Positions 1 through 9,794 of a stretch of DNA of 43,254 bases are shown in pieces. Position 1 is the stretch's first letter. The number at the start of each line of letters is the position of its first letter. The DNA lies in assembly GCA_024742875.1 (NCBI GenBank), contig JANSXP010000060.1, positions 1 to 43,254 on the forward strand. Direction: 5' to 3'. Under the pieces are notes generated by a model. The model had not been told where the DNA came from. It saw only the letters and a list, made by a program, of their open reading frames with translations, and did not search any database. Made by a program: the position numbers and the translations under genes. Source of the stretch: Planctomycetaceae bacterium. GTDB taxonomy: Bacteria > Planctomycetota > Planctomycetia > Planctomycetales > Planctomycetaceae.

Positions 1-101
1 AGGCGCAGGAGGCAGACGTGATGGGGCGACTGCTGCAGGCCCTGCTGACGCACTGGGAAAGGACGCGTTCGACTGGCAGTACGGGCGGAGCAGACGAATG
101 A
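1..101 (+). CDS. C-terminal tail of an unidentified protein (5' truncated)
   Basis: An open frame runs in from the left edge (codons from base 3) and stops at TGA 99-101, giving about 32 residues that end in GGADE. The stop overlaps the ATG of the next gene in an ATGA arrangement, the usual sign of translational coupling, so the frame is probably a real gene end. The visible tail is helical and then Gly/Ser/Thr-rich. It is too short to assign to a family. Confidence 0.5.
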   Translation, partial: AQEADVMGRLLQALLTHWERTRSTGSTGGADE

Positions 102-1690
102 TCCGCTACCTGTGGACCTACAAACTGTCAACAACCACTTTTCTGCAGGGACTCCCTGCGTTCTGGTCAAACTACTGGAAGACGAGGACGTGGTCACAGC
201 TTCTGCTCGGTGTGCCCGCCGTCCTGCTGGCGGCAGCGGCAGTGACGATCACCCAGCGTGGCGGTCAGCTGCGTGAGTCTGGTGAATTGGCGGTGCGTTA
301 CGAAAAGCGAATGCAGCAGGCGCTGGTCAGCGGCAATTTTGCGGCCGCCGAACTGAACCTCGGCCGACTGCTGCCTTTGTGCGATGACCCGCAGGCGCAG
401 ACGTTTCAGTTTGCAGGTCGACTGTTCGACATTAACGGGGGCTCTGAACAAACGGGACTGCTAATCGCGCCGGTGAGTCAAAAGGACACAGCCGCAGATT
501 CCCCTCAAACGGCGGCCCTTGTTCGCGCTTTGTCCATCATGCAGAACCTGGCCCCTCGTCTGGGGCGGCAGTCAGGCTATCGACCGGCGCACGCGTTTCT
601 CGCCGACTTCTGGCTGACCAGAACGCCAGCCACAAACACAACGCGGATCCTGGGACTGCAGCATCGCCTGCAGGCAGACCCTGGAAAGTACGAACCGGCG
701 CTGCAACTGGCCAGGCTCATTCAACCACTTGGCTTTCATCAGCAGGCTCTCGATGTCCTCACGCCACACCGTGAGGCTCATGCCGACGTGCTCGTACAGA
801 TGGCTCTGGCCTGGGACTCACTAAAGCAGTCAAAAAAGTCACGCGCGGCGCTTCTGGAGGCCAGCCGAAAACTGGACACACAGCTCGCCGCAGATGCAAC
901 AAATCGACCGCTGCGCAAAAAGCTCAGTCGCGTCCTGGTGGCCGCAGGTCGCCCTTTGGATGGTCTGCTGCTCATGGCCGAAGGGATGCCTCGCACTCCG
1001 ACCGCAGCTGAAAGCGACCTGCTGATTCAACACTATACCTGGTGGATTTCCTCGATTCCCAGGTCACAGATCGCGCCACAGCTGGCCCAACTGCAACTGG
1101 CACTCAAATGGTCGGAGCGCCCGCCAGCCGCTCTGGATCAGAAGACAAGCACGCTGACGATGACATCCGGCGAAACGGTAACGCTGCCGGGGCCCATCGT
1201 CGCCTTTCACGAGGCGCTCAATCATGGAGAAGGACGATGGCTGCTGCCTCTTCTGCTTGGTTCTTCAGCGGCGGCGGCGGGAGAACTGGAGAACGCCGTG
1301 GAGCTGTTGAAGGACGCGACAGCCTGCGCCCCCAGTCACCCGGTGGTGGCCAACAATCTTGCATGGACCCTGCACAAGCTCAGTCAGCAGCGGACCGGCA
1401 AAGCCGGCGCCCCAGTCGAGTCAGAAATTCGAGATCATGCCAGACAGCTTGTGGAGCGGGCGCTGCAGATTGCCCCACAGGAGCCCCATTTTCGCGCCAC
1501 ACGGGGTGTGCTGGCGGTCGCCCAGGAAAACTGGACACTGGCAATCGACGATCTGGAATTCGCAGTCACCGCCAACCTCAGTTCCAATGAGATCCTGGCG
1601 GCTCTCGCACTCGCCCGGCGCAAACGGGCGGAATCTCAGTCTGCCGCCGATGAGTCGGACTCGACAGCCGGTCCCTCGAGCGAACCGTGA
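98..1690 (+). CDS. Membrane-anchored TPR-repeat protein, function unknown
   Basis: The protein has 530 residues. A short cytoplasmic N-terminus is followed by one hydrophobic segment at about residues 36-53 (LLLGVPAVLLAAAAVTI), and the remainder is helical and Ala/Leu/Gln-rich. TPR-like units are clearest near the C-terminus, around ELENAVELLKDATACAPSHP and the later ARQLVERALQIAPQEPHFRA, each with the typical small-residue and proline spacing. The likely role is a protein-interaction scaffold on the outer face of the cytoplasmic membrane; the partner is unknown. The ATG overlaps the upstream stop (ATGA) and has GGAG 8 nt upstream, so the two genes are likely coupled. Its last 55 bp overlap the convergent channel gene on the other strand. 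Confidence 0.8.
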   Translation: MIRYLWTYKLSTTTFLQGLPAFWSNYWKTRTWSQLLLGVPAVLLAAAAVTITQRGGQLRESGELAVRYEKRMQQALVSGNFAAAELNLGRLLPLCDDPQAQTFQFAGRLFDINGGSEQTGLLIAPVSQKDTAADSPQTAALVRALSIMQNLAPRLGRQSGYRPAHAFLADFWLTRTPATNTTRILGLQHRLQADPGKYEPALQLARLIQPLGFHQQALDVLTPHREAHADVLVQMALAWDSLKQSKKSRAALLEASRKLDTQLAADATNRPLRKKLSRVLVAAGRPLDGLLLMAEGMPRTPTAAESDLLIQHYTWWISSIPRSQIAPQLAQLQLALKWSERPPAALDQKTSTLTMTSGETVTLPGPIVAFHEALNHGEGRWLLPLLLGSSAAAAGELENAVELLKDATACAPSHPVVANNLAWTLHKLSQQRTGKAGAPVESEIRDHARQLVERALQIAPQEPHFRATRGVLAVAQENWTLAIDDLEFAVTANLSSNEILAALALARRKRAESQSAADESDSTAGPSSEP

Positions 1691-2319
1691 ACGCCCAGAT
1701 ACACGGGCAACGCCAGCAATGCGCCCAGCGTGGGGGCCGCCACATAGACCCACAGATGCTGCATCTGCTGTCCCACGACAGCCGGCGCAATCGAGCGGGC
1801 AGGATTCATGGACGCACCGCAGATCGGCCCGGCAAACATGGCCTCCAGTGCGACAACGGAAGCGATCGCAATACCGGCCGTGATGCCCTTTTCCTTCGCA
1901 CCTGCCGACACATTCAAAATGACAAACATCAGCATGAAGGTGAGCACAACTTCAAACACAAAGGACTGCTGCCACGCGCCAGCCGGCAGGGTGGCCCCCA
2001 GTGTGACGGCCTGAGGGAACATCAGCCGCAGCAGACCACTGGCTCCAAAGGCGCCCACAATCTGCGCAACCAGGTACGGCGGCAGTTCTTTCAAGGGAAA
2101 TCGACCGGAAACGGCAAACGCGACGGACACAGCCGGATTGATGTGAGCCCCCGACACATCCCCCAGCGCGTAAATCATGGCCAGCACAATCAGGCCAAAC
2201 GTCAGCGCGATGCCTGGGTGGCCAATGGCCCCCTGACTGGCATTGTTCACAACAATCGCGCCGGTTCCGGCAAAGACGAGGCAAAACGTGCCAACAGCTT
2301 CCGCGAGATATCTTCGCAT
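1636..2319 (-). CDS. MIP-family channel (aquaporin / small-solute facilitator)
   Basis: The 227-residue protein has the family's usual length, six membrane helices and both half-helix motifs: HINPAVS in loop B and SMNPARS in loop E. The opening MRRYLAEAVGTFCLVFAG is typical of the family. It would let water or small neutral solutes cross the cytoplasmic membrane passively. Aligned by eye with E. coli AqpZ, the aromatic/arginine filter reads Phe (TFGL), Ala in place of AqpZ His174, Ala in place of Thr183, and Arg (NPAR). That is wider than a strict water channel and recalls bacterial NIP-like or solute-conducting members; the substrate is inferred only. The 3' end overlaps the convergent TPR gene by 55 bp. 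The ATG has no good ribosome binding site. Confidence 0.92.
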   Translation of the reverse strand: MRRYLAEAVGTFCLVFAGTGAIVVNNASQGAIGHPGIALTFGLIVLAMIYALGDVSGAHINPAVSVAFAVSGRFPLKELPPYLVAQIVGAFGASGLLRLMFPQAVTLGATLPAGAWQQSFVFEVVLTFMLMFVILNVSAGAKEKGITAGIAIASVVALEAMFAGPICGASMNPARSIAPAVVGQQMQHLWVYVAAPTLGALLALPVYLGVHGSLEGPAVESDSSAAD

Positions 2320-2559
2320 GAGGACGTTCAGAAAGAGGAGACGTGGCGATGGTGGCGGAACGCACTGTCCTGCCAGAGCTTAGTCTACCTGGACGGGCTT
2401 TAGCGCACGATTCGCTCGCGGGGCGACCCTGGGAATTGCCGCGACTGGGAAATCGACGGCGGCCTCCCAACCCCGGAACGGCATCCGACACGGACCAGTT
2501 TCAAACGCCCATGTCGGTCAGAAACGGGGCCGACATCCGTGCCAGCAGCCACCCCACTT

Positions 2560-4101
2560 TCACGCTCGCAGTCGGGTGTCCTGGCGGGCCTCGAGAGTGA
2601 AGGTGGACAGCGCCGATCGGAGCTCTGTTACGGATACGGGCTTCTTGAGCACCTGATCCGGCTCAGCCTGAGCTTCGCATCGCGCCAGAATAGACTCCGT
2701 CCCCCATCCGGAAAGGACGATCACCGGGATCTGTTTACCAATCTGTCGCAGCTGACAAATCAGCTCAGCTCCCGTCATGTCAGGCAGGCCAAAATCCGTA
2801 ATGACCAGATCCACCGCCTGTCTCCGACAGGCCTGGACGGCCTCCTGCCCGCAGGCGACATCCACCACCGTGAGCCCCAGGTGCTTCAGCATCAGCCGCA
2901 GAGTCCGACGGACCTCGGTTTCATCTTCCACCAGCAGCACACGCTGGGCGGCAATGGGAGCCGGATCGTCCGATTCAGGCGGCGGGGCCTGCTCTGGGCC
3001 AGGGACCGGCAGTCCAAACGTGACCCATGTCCCGCGCCCCGGGCTGGAACGAATCTCCAGCTGCGAGCCATAGCCTTCCACAATCTGCCGGCAGGTGGGC
3101 AGGCCCAGACCGGAGCCCGAGCTTTTGGTGGTATAAAATGGTTCCCGACAGCGACGCAGCTGTTCCCGATCCATCCCGCAGCCGGTGTCGACGACCTCCA
3201 CCATCATCTGATTTCCACGATAGTAATTGCGGACTGTGACCCGTCCGCCCTCTGGCATCACCTGGACGGCGTTGAGCAGCAGATTGGTGAGCAGCACACG
3301 AATCTCTGAGGGGCACACATCGACGGACACGTCGTCCACATCACGAATCAGTTCCACATGAACACTGTCCAGCTCCGCCTGAGCCTTCAGAATGGGCTGC
3401 ATACCTTCGAACGCCTCACTGACCAGGGCGTCCAGGGAGACAATTTCCCGCTGGACGGAACTCCCCTGAGAACGAAAATGGCTCACCCGATCAACAATCG
3501 CACTGACATCCACGGCCGCCTTTTCCAGCAGATTTCCCAGACGCCTCTGACGTGCGCTGGGAACCGGGATCGAAGCCATCAGCAGTTCCGCCGATCCGAC
3601 CAAAGGCGTGAGCGCGTTGTTCAGATCGTGGGCAATACCACTGGTCATTTCACCAATCGCCCGCAGCCGCTCCTGGCGCAATGACTCCGTATGAAGCTGC
3701 TGCAGCGAACGCACTGCACGGAATGCGATGAACACCACCGCCAGAATCCACCCCCCCGACGCCAACAGCTCCACCCAGTCGCGATGTGCCGCTTTTCTGC
3801 CCAGCATCGGTACATGATCCCACGCAGGAATCTGTTCGGTATAGCTGGTAAAATGGCCCAGCATGATCAAAGACAGCCCGACACAAATCACGCTTCTGAG
3901 CGTCACCGAAAGGGGCGCTCTGACTGTCAGTGCGGCCAGCACAACGGTCACGGTGCCAGCCATCATCAGACGCAGCAGCCCTTCGCGCTGCTTGGAAATC
4001 ACGTCGGCGTTTTCCATTACTTCCAGCCCGGCTGTGATCACGACAATCAGTGAAAACAGACCAATCGCACGACTGGCATAGCGGATTGTGGGAACAAGCA
4101 T
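2560..4101 (-). CDS. Membrane-bound hybrid sensor histidine kinase with C-terminal receiver
   Basis: The 513-residue protein begins with about four hydrophobic segments (near residues 12-25, 44-60, 70-83 and 112-128), so the sensor is in the membrane with no large extracellular domain. The dimerisation/phosphoacceptor helix carries GIAHDLNN with His158. The ATPase domain follows: N box LLTNLLLNAVQ, G1 box VDTGCGMD, F box PFYTTK, G2 box GSGLGL. A receiver domain begins at RVLLVEDE; its phosphorylatable Asp is about residue 436 in VITDFGLPDM, and the conserved Lys lies in LKKPVS. It probably autophosphorylates and passes the phosphate to its own receiver; the output partner is not adjacent. It is divergent from a second hybrid kinase. 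The signal sensed is unknown. Confidence 0.92.
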   Translation of the reverse strand: MLVPTIRYASRAIGLFSLIVVITAGLEVMENADVISKQREGLLRLMMAGTVTVVLAALTVRAPLSVTLRSVICVGLSLIMLGHFTSYTEQIPAWDHVPMLGRKAAHRDWVELLASGGWILAVVFIAFRAVRSLQQLHTESLRQERLRAIGEMTSGIAHDLNNALTPLVGSAELLMASIPVPSARQRRLGNLLEKAAVDVSAIVDRVSHFRSQGSSVQREIVSLDALVSEAFEGMQPILKAQAELDSVHVELIRDVDDVSVDVCPSEIRVLLTNLLLNAVQVMPEGGRVTVRNYYRGNQMMVEVVDTGCGMDREQLRRCREPFYTTKSSGSGLGLPTCRQIVEGYGSQLEIRSSPGRGTWVTFGLPVPGPEQAPPPESDDPAPIAAQRVLLVEDETEVRRTLRLMLKHLGLTVVDVACGQEAVQACRRQAVDLVITDFGLPDMTGAELICQLRQIGKQIPVIVLSGWGTESILARCEAQAEPDQVLKKPVSVTELRSALSTFTLEARQDTRLRA

Positions 4102-4360
4102 TGACCGACAACTTTCTCAAGACACGTCCCGGCAAACGATCTCTGACAGGACCTTACATGCGCTGAACGCAACATGCGAGACATCGCAGACCATCGCGGC
4201 AAGCTGCCCCCACCCATGAGTGAACAAACGTTGTGCGACTTGCCCCAGTTGGTGGCAGCCTCATTGCTTCGTGGGTAAACTCCCGCTCTGCTTTCAGGGC
4301 GCATCAGCGCTCCCCCCACGACAAGCCGTCACGCGGCCCCGCCATGCAAGGAGCTGCACG

Positions 4361-7009
4361 GTGATTCACAACGTCCGACACCTGTTCGCTGCTGCCGTCT
4401 GCATCTGGAGTCTGACAGGGTTGGTTTACGGCGATGAAATGGCCGATGATCGGCTGTCCGCCGCAAGCGAGGACGGCCCCGCACCAAAGAAGTCAGCTCG
4501 AAAAGGTGACTCTCACACGAAGGCGGAACTGGCCGACTTTAAGGACGCGTTTGCAAAACTGCGAACATCGCCCGCCGAAGCCGCAGAGCACGCCTCACTC
4601 ATCCTCGAAAGACATCCCCAGCTTCCTGAAAAGCTGCGAGCACACACGCTGTGGATCAAAGGCAGCGGGCTTTCCCTGTCAGAGCAGCACCCCGAAGCTC
4701 TCACCGCGCTGACCTCTGCTGAGGAGATCTTTCGCAGGGTCAAAGAACAGAAGATGCTGCGACAGACGCTGCGTTACATTGCTGCGTCTGCATTCGAATG
4801 CGGCGAGTATGAAATGGGACGCAGGGCGGCGGCTGAGGCCGTATTGATGTCCAGCGAATGGAACGATCGATCTGCCTACGTGTCTGTCCTCTACAACGAG
4901 CTGGCACTGAATGAAATTGAACTGGGGCAGACAACATCGGCCATCGAAAACCTTCGCCTGGCGATCGACATCTCCCGCAGTTGTGGCGACGAAAAAGGGC
5001 ATGTCAAATCGCTCATCAATCTGGGCAACCTGCTGTGTGAAAACGGCTTTCAGGCTAAGGCCGCTGAGTGCTTTCGCGAAGTCATTGAGACGGAAGAAGG
5101 CAAGACCGTCAGCTTTCCTCTGGTCGCAGCGCATGCTGGTCTGGGAGATGTGCTGGTTGCCTCAAGAGAACTTGTCAAATCCCGACGACATCTTCAGCAG
5201 GCCCTCGACCTGTGCCGACAGCCGGGCACAGACAACATTCGGGCGGCCGTTGAGCTGTCCCTCGGTCGCTGGGAAGTGGCGGCCGACAACCCAACCATGG
5301 CCGAGCAGCACTTCAGTCGATCGCTGGAGCTGTACACGCAGCTGAATAACCCGGGCGGCGTCACGAGTGCCAGTCAGCATCTGCGCCGACTGCAGTCTGC
5401 TCAGGACATTCAGGCCATCCGGGAGCAGCTGCGCGTCGCCCGCGAATCGGGCGGCTGTGGTGAGGAGCTCTCATTACTGTACGAACTGGCCGACCTGCTG
5501 CGTCAGTCCGATCAGTGGCAGGAGGCCACTGATCAGCTGGCACGCGCGGCAGAGCTGGAACGTGATCGAGGTCGCGAAAATCTCACCGCCCGGATTGACA
5601 GTGAACTGGCGCTGATGGACCAGGACGCACTGCGACATCTGCAGACGGAAGTGGAGTCCAAGCTGGAACAGCTGCAGTCACAGGAATGGTGGTACACGGG
5701 ACTGGCGGTCAGCGTTGTGGGCCTGCTGCTGACCCTGGGATTTGTCGTGCGCCTGCTTTATGACAAGAAAGCGGCCGTTCACGCACTGCGCGAAGCCCAT
5801 TCGCAGTTGGAAGGTCAAAAAGTTGTGCAGCTGAAAATGGAACGCCAGCTGGCCCGGCAGCAAAAGTCACAAAGCCTGGAGTCCATGGCATCAGGGATCG
5901 CGCACGATTTCAACAATCTGCTGACAGGAATTGCCGGACTGGCAGAACTGGCTGTCCGAGCCGGTTCATCGACAGAAAAAGATGAACTGCTTCAGCAAAT
6001 CACATCCACGTCGATTGAGGCATCCGGACTGACCGGTCAGCTGCGGCAGTTTCTCGGGCAGCCTTCACCGCAGGACGTCCAGTGTGATGCCTCAGTCGTC
6101 CTTCACAATACGTCCCGGCTGCTGGAATCGCTGTGCCGCCCCCGGCAGCTCACCATCAACACTGCGGAATCACAACTGGCCACGCGGATCGACGCAACCC
6201 GCCTGCAGCAGGTGCTGGTCAATTTGGTGTCCAACGCGTCGGAGGCGACTTCCAGTGATGGTCGCATTGATCTGCAGATCTGCAACGTGACTTGTGACCA
6301 GTCAACACTGAACGCCCATCAGTGCGAGCCAACCGTCACGCCGGGGCAGTTTCGTCGCGTGGATGTGATCGACAACGGTCATGGTCTGACAGAAGCAGAT
6401 CGAGCCCGCATCTTTGACCCTTACTTTTCGACCAAGGGAGTGGGCCGCGGTTTGGGACTGTCTTCCGTTGCGGGAATTGTTCGCAGTGCCGGTGGCTTTG
6501 TGACGGTCGCAGCCGGACCAGCCGGTGGCACCTGGCTTTCCGTATTTCTGCCGGCGGCGGAAAGTGAGTCAGTCTGCGTATCACAAACAGAATCTTCAGA
6601 ACCGCGGGAAACCGTCCGACAGCACCACGCACGCGTGTTGATCGTGGACGATGAAAGGCTGATTCTCGACCTGCAGAAAATGTCCCTCACTCAGGCGGGG
6701 ATGAATGTGACAACGGCAGAATCCGCGGAGGCCGCGCTGCAGCTTGCCACGGAGCACGGTTTCGGTTTTGACTGTGTGATCACCGATTACTCGATGCCCG
6801 GGCACAACGGCCGCTGGCTGGCACGGCAAATCCGAACACAGGCCCCCGACCTGCCCGTAATTCTGTGCAGTGGATTCGCCGATGAGTCCATGGAACCGGG
6901 CAGGGACATCAGTGTGGTGCTGTCAAAGCCTTACACACAGAAAGATCTTATGGACGCGATCGCCGCCTGCGTCAGCCACCTCCCGGTCCGAGACAGCGTG
7001 GTTGCTTAA
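4361..7009 (+). CDS. TPR-sensor hybrid histidine kinase with C-terminal receiver
   Basis: I place the start at GTG 4361, not the upstream in-frame ATG 4220. AAGGAG lies 7 nt before the GTG, and the protein then opens with a signal-peptide-like stretch (HLFAAAVCIWSLTGLVYG). The product is about 882 residues. Residues about 50-430 form helical TPR-type repeats predicted outside the membrane. A transmembrane helix at about 446-468 (GLAVSVVGLLLTLGFVV) is followed by a coiled linker and the phosphoacceptor motif GIAHDFNN with His515. The ATPase domain has LVNLVSNASEA, VIDNGHGL and GRGLGLS. The receiver starts at RVLIVDDE, with Asp809 in VITDYSMPG and Lys in SKPYTQ. It could sense a protein or peptide ligand through the TPRs. 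It is divergent from the other hybrid kinase, with 259 bp between them. Confidence 0.9.
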   Translation: MIHNVRHLFAAAVCIWSLTGLVYGDEMADDRLSAASEDGPAPKKSARKGDSHTKAELADFKDAFAKLRTSPAEAAEHASLILERHPQLPEKLRAHTLWIKGSGLSLSEQHPEALTALTSAEEIFRRVKEQKMLRQTLRYIAASAFECGEYEMGRRAAAEAVLMSSEWNDRSAYVSVLYNELALNEIELGQTTSAIENLRLAIDISRSCGDEKGHVKSLINLGNLLCENGFQAKAAECFREVIETEEGKTVSFPLVAAHAGLGDVLVASRELVKSRRHLQQALDLCRQPGTDNIRAAVELSLGRWEVAADNPTMAEQHFSRSLELYTQLNNPGGVTSASQHLRRLQSAQDIQAIREQLRVARESGGCGEELSLLYELADLLRQSDQWQEATDQLARAAELERDRGRENLTARIDSELALMDQDALRHLQTEVESKLEQLQSQEWWYTGLAVSVVGLLLTLGFVVRLLYDKKAAVHALREAHSQLEGQKVVQLKMERQLARQQKSQSLESMASGIAHDFNNLLTGIAGLAELAVRAGSSTEKDELLQQITSTSIEASGLTGQLRQFLGQPSPQDVQCDASVVLHNTSRLLESLCRPRQLTINTAESQLATRIDATRLQQVLVNLVSNASEATSSDGRIDLQICNVTCDQSTLNAHQCEPTVTPGQFRRVDVIDNGHGLTEADRARIFDPYFSTKGVGRGLGLSSVAGIVRSAGGFVTVAAGPAGGTWLSVFLPAAESESVCVSQTESSEPRETVRQHHARVLIVDDERLILDLQKMSLTQAGMNVTTAESAEAALQLATEHGFGFDCVITDYSMPGHNGRWLARQIRTQAPDLPVILCSGFADESMEPGRDISVVLSKPYTQKDLMDAIAACVSHLPVRDSVVA

Positions 7010-7031
7010 AAGCGTGGGCCGCACCGATGCC

Positions 7032-9101
7032 TTAGTCTTTGGCAATGTCCGTGAGCGGAATGCGCTGAAAGACCAGGTCCGACTGACTGCCTTCGTAGAC
7101 AATGCCGACCGTCTTCTGATCAATCATCGTCAGGCACGAATAGCCGCGGCCTGGCTCTTCGTCCAGCAGCAGCATGGCGTCCGTCGGCCAGCTGGCTCCG
7201 GAGTCTTTTGACATCCGAATCGTCATATGGTGGCGACCGCTGAACGAATCCGGGTTGGAAAACAGGAGGGTTTGAGGATTCCCCCGTACTGGCGCCTTCG
7301 ATCCAGAATCAGACAGCCAGCGACGGTCCCGGTCCACATTGATCAAACTCGCCATACAGGCGCGAGGTTCCCGCAGCTGGCGACGGCTGCCAGGATGCTC
7401 GTGCCAGGTTTGACCGAGGTCATCGGACGTCATGATCACGCGATAGCTGGTCCGATTATAGCGACAGTTGAGCATCAATCGGCCGTCCTCCAGCTCGGCA
7501 ACCTGTGCTTCGGTTGTGTCATCGCAGGCGCCGGTTCCCGCCTGCCAGGTCGCACCGTGATCTTTGCTGTAGATGATGGAGGAGTGCGGCAGACGACTGG
7601 CCACTTTGTCTGTGCTGCTGGGCGGATCCTGATACTGCGCCGGAAACACGAGTGTGCCGTCGCGCATCGTGATCCCCCGACCCGGTCCCTGCAGCAGAAA
7701 ACTCCACTCCGGACGTTTCACCTGACGCGTGATATTGACGGGCTTCGACCAGGTCACCCCGTCATCGTCGCTGCGGACCAGCATCCACTGCCCTGTATCT
7801 TCCGGTTCCAGCCCCGGCTTTGAGCCCACCCACGATCGATTGCCGTGACTCCATGTGGCGGCACACCAGATGGTCCCCGTCTGGCGATCCACCAGCACGC
7901 ACGGATCGCCAATCCCGTCATAACGAAAATCGGGGTCGTCTCCCATATCCATAATCACACACATGGGCTGCCACGTCCGACCGCCGTCGACAGATCGAGA
8001 CATGCCCACATCGATGTCACCGGGCAGATCCCGGCTGCTGCGATAGCGCACATCATAAACACAGATCAGGCTACCCGCGTTGGTGGTCACAAGCCCCGGA
8101 ATGCGATAGGTGTTGACGCCGTCATCACCCGTATCGCGCAGTTTCACTCCCAGCCGCACCGTCGATTTCGAGTCCGGCACCTGCCAGGTAGATCCATCAG
8201 AGAACTTTGCCGTCCGCAGCGCAGCGGTGACCGCCTGATCAATGTCCGCGTCTGCCGCGACTGTCGCCGCAACCCAAATAAAATTGGTTCCTTCCTTCAG
8301 CGGTTGATCGCCAGCGAGTGTGAGCCGCGGACGGGGAGCCAGCGATTCTGCGAACCGGACGTCCGTGCGAAAGGCCGAACTGCTGCCGCAGGCAAACGCG
8401 GTCACGGAGTTCAGCAGCTTGGCACTCCCGTCATCCAGCGAAAGCCCCACTTCCTGAAGCGAAACGGGCTCCAGTCGGCCTTCGGTCTCGATCTTCAGTT
8501 TGGCCAAAGGTCCGGCGGACGCCCCGCGAAGCAGTGGCAGCGCAAACGGCACCGCCTCCACACTCACGATTTTCTGTTTCACGGCGGGTGAAATCCGCAC
8601 ATGGTCCAGCAGCAAACCTGTGCCCTCCGGGCTGCTGACCGTCCAGCGCAGCGAAGAAACGGTCACACTTTCCAGTGGCACCCGAACCTGAGAACGAAAG
8701 CTGCGTCCCACCAGCACACGGTCATCACCGCGGTAGATTTCTTCCCATCCGGCTGTTGTCTTTTGCTCAATGCGAAACACAAAGGGCGTTCGCCTCGTCC
8801 ACCGTTCGGCGTCAAACGCCAGTTCGCCTGGGGCGCTCAGAGGCTGAGCCAGATCAATCGTGACAACCGTTTTCGCCCCCCCTGTCAACTGCAGGCACTG
8901 CTGACCGCGCGACGCATAGCGATCGTTGATCACCGCGGTGCCGGATTCGACCGTCCACCGCCCGATGGGCGTATCGATGGTGGTCATTGGCCCAGCTGTC
9001 TGTGTTTCGAAATCGGCCAACTTCTGTGCGGCAATCAGCGAGCGATCATCGGCCGCAATGAACAACAGGCCGGTCACAGCGAGGAGTGTTTGACAGCGCA
9101 C
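7032..9101 (-). CDS. Secreted exo-sialidase (GH33-type, BNR/Asp-box beta-propeller)
   Basis: The catalytic half contains NTYRIPGLV (Arg about residue 333, matching the sialidase F/YRIP arginine that binds the carboxylate) and at least five Asp boxes of the S-x-D-x-G-x-x-W type: SVDGGRTW, SDDDGVTW, SKDHGATW, SDDLGQTW, SKDSGASW. This is the hallmark of a six-bladed sialidase releasing terminal sialic acid. About 300 residues precede it, with an N-terminal beta-sandwich-like region. The gene frame is open from TTG 9143. I prefer GTG 9101 because GGAG lies 6 nt upstream and the product starts with a signal peptide (LLAVTGLLFIAA); GTG 9113 is also possible. It would act outside the cytoplasm on host or algal glycans. 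No sialic-acid uptake genes are adjacent, so a related glycan specificity cannot be excluded. Confidence 0.88.
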   Translation of the reverse strand: MRCQTLLAVTGLLFIAADDRSLIAAQKLADFETQTAGPMTTIDTPIGRWTVESGTAVINDRYASRGQQCLQLTGGAKTVVTIDLAQPLSAPGELAFDAERWTRRTPFVFRIEQKTTAGWEEIYRGDDRVLVGRSFRSQVRVPLESVTVSSLRWTVSSPEGTGLLLDHVRISPAVKQKIVSVEAVPFALPLLRGASAGPLAKLKIETEGRLEPVSLQEVGLSLDDGSAKLLNSVTAFACGSSSAFRTDVRFAESLAPRPRLTLAGDQPLKEGTNFIWVAATVAADADIDQAVTAALRTAKFSDGSTWQVPDSKSTVRLGVKLRDTGDDGVNTYRIPGLVTTNAGSLICVYDVRYRSSRDLPGDIDVGMSRSVDGGRTWQPMCVIMDMGDDPDFRYDGIGDPCVLVDRQTGTIWCAATWSHGNRSWVGSKPGLEPEDTGQWMLVRSDDDGVTWSKPVNITRQVKRPEWSFLLQGPGRGITMRDGTLVFPAQYQDPPSSTDKVASRLPHSSIIYSKDHGATWQAGTGACDDTTEAQVAELEDGRLMLNCRYNRTSYRVIMTSDDLGQTWHEHPGSRRQLREPRACMASLINVDRDRRWLSDSGSKAPVRGNPQTLLFSNPDSFSGRHHMTIRMSKDSGASWPTDAMLLLDEEPGRGYSCLTMIDQKTVGIVYEGSQSDLVFQRIPLTDIAKD

Positions 9102-9227
9102 GCGTATCTCCACAAACAGAAGGACTGAGCCAGGCAATGGCAAAATGGCTGCCGACAGTCAGCGTCACAGCCGGAGGGACCATCAGCATATCACAACGGC
9201 GAGGGAAATCCTGCGACGGGGACTGCC

Positions 9228-9704
9228 TCAGTCGGCCGGACCGTTAAACTGCAGGAGCACTTCCACACACTCCTGATAACGCTCTGTCGCCGCAGAATAC
9301 TGTGTGCCCACAATCTGAAAACCACATTTTTGCAGCACCCGAACGGATGCCGTATTGTGTTGGGCCACCCGGGCGTGCAGCGGGCGACGCCCATCCTCTT
9401 TGAGAATCTGCTCCAGCGCCTGTGTGGCAATTCCCCGGCCCCAATGAGTCCGCCTCAGCCAGTAGCCGACACAAACATCTTCTCCACACACAAAGCAGGA
9501 AATGCTGCCGACGATTTCGCCTGCCGCGAGGATTGTCCGACCGCAGACGGAGGGGTCGCTGAGTGTCTGCTGCCAATGGGCATCAAAATCTGACCTGCTG
9601 CGGGGATTTACAGCGGCCAGCGCACAGGCGACCGGGTCGCACTGAATTTCAAACAATGCGGACAGGTCTTCCAGCTGAATGGGTCGAATTTCAATCTGCA
9701 TCAT
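9228..9704 (-). CDS. GNAT-family N-acetyltransferase (RimJ/RimL-like)
   Basis: About 158 residues starting from ATG 9704 (MMQIEIRPIQ), which gives the standard GNAT beginning IEIRPIQLEDLSALFEI. The frame is open to 9845, but that extension is basic, unlike the family, and overlaps the upstream terminator. The acetyl-CoA pyrophosphate-binding loop is visible as THWGRGIATQAL, preceded by the beta-4 strand VCVGYWLRR. The late motif NTASVRVLQKCGF is typical of the RimJ/RimL branch, in which an N-terminal amino group or small amine is acetylated. The true substrate is unknown. A weak G-rich stretch sits just before the start. It is a separate unit, since the terminator at 9795-9825 lies between it and the vWA gene. 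Confidence 0.88.
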   Translation of the reverse strand: MMQIEIRPIQLEDLSALFEIQCDPVACALAAVNPRSRSDFDAHWQQTLSDPSVCGRTILAAGEIVGSISCFVCGEDVCVGYWLRRTHWGRGIATQALEQILKEDGRRPLHARVAQHNTASVRVLQKCGFQIVGTQYSAATERYQECVEVLLQFNGPAD

Positions 9705-9794
9705 GCCCCCGTCCTGGTTTCGACTGCCGATTTTGACACGCCAGGCGAGGAACGTCCACAGGCGCGTCAGCCGTGATGTGGCAGCGCGTGAAAA

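Noticed and set aside
4220-4360. Longer start for the TPR hybrid kinase at ATG 4220
   Set aside because: The extension is Cys/Trp/Pro-rich and precedes a signal peptide; GTG 4361 has AAGGAG at good spacing.
7845-8591. Long plus-strand frame opposite the sialidase
   Set aside because: Shadow of the sialidase gene; product is His/Arg/Pro-rich with no recognisable domain.
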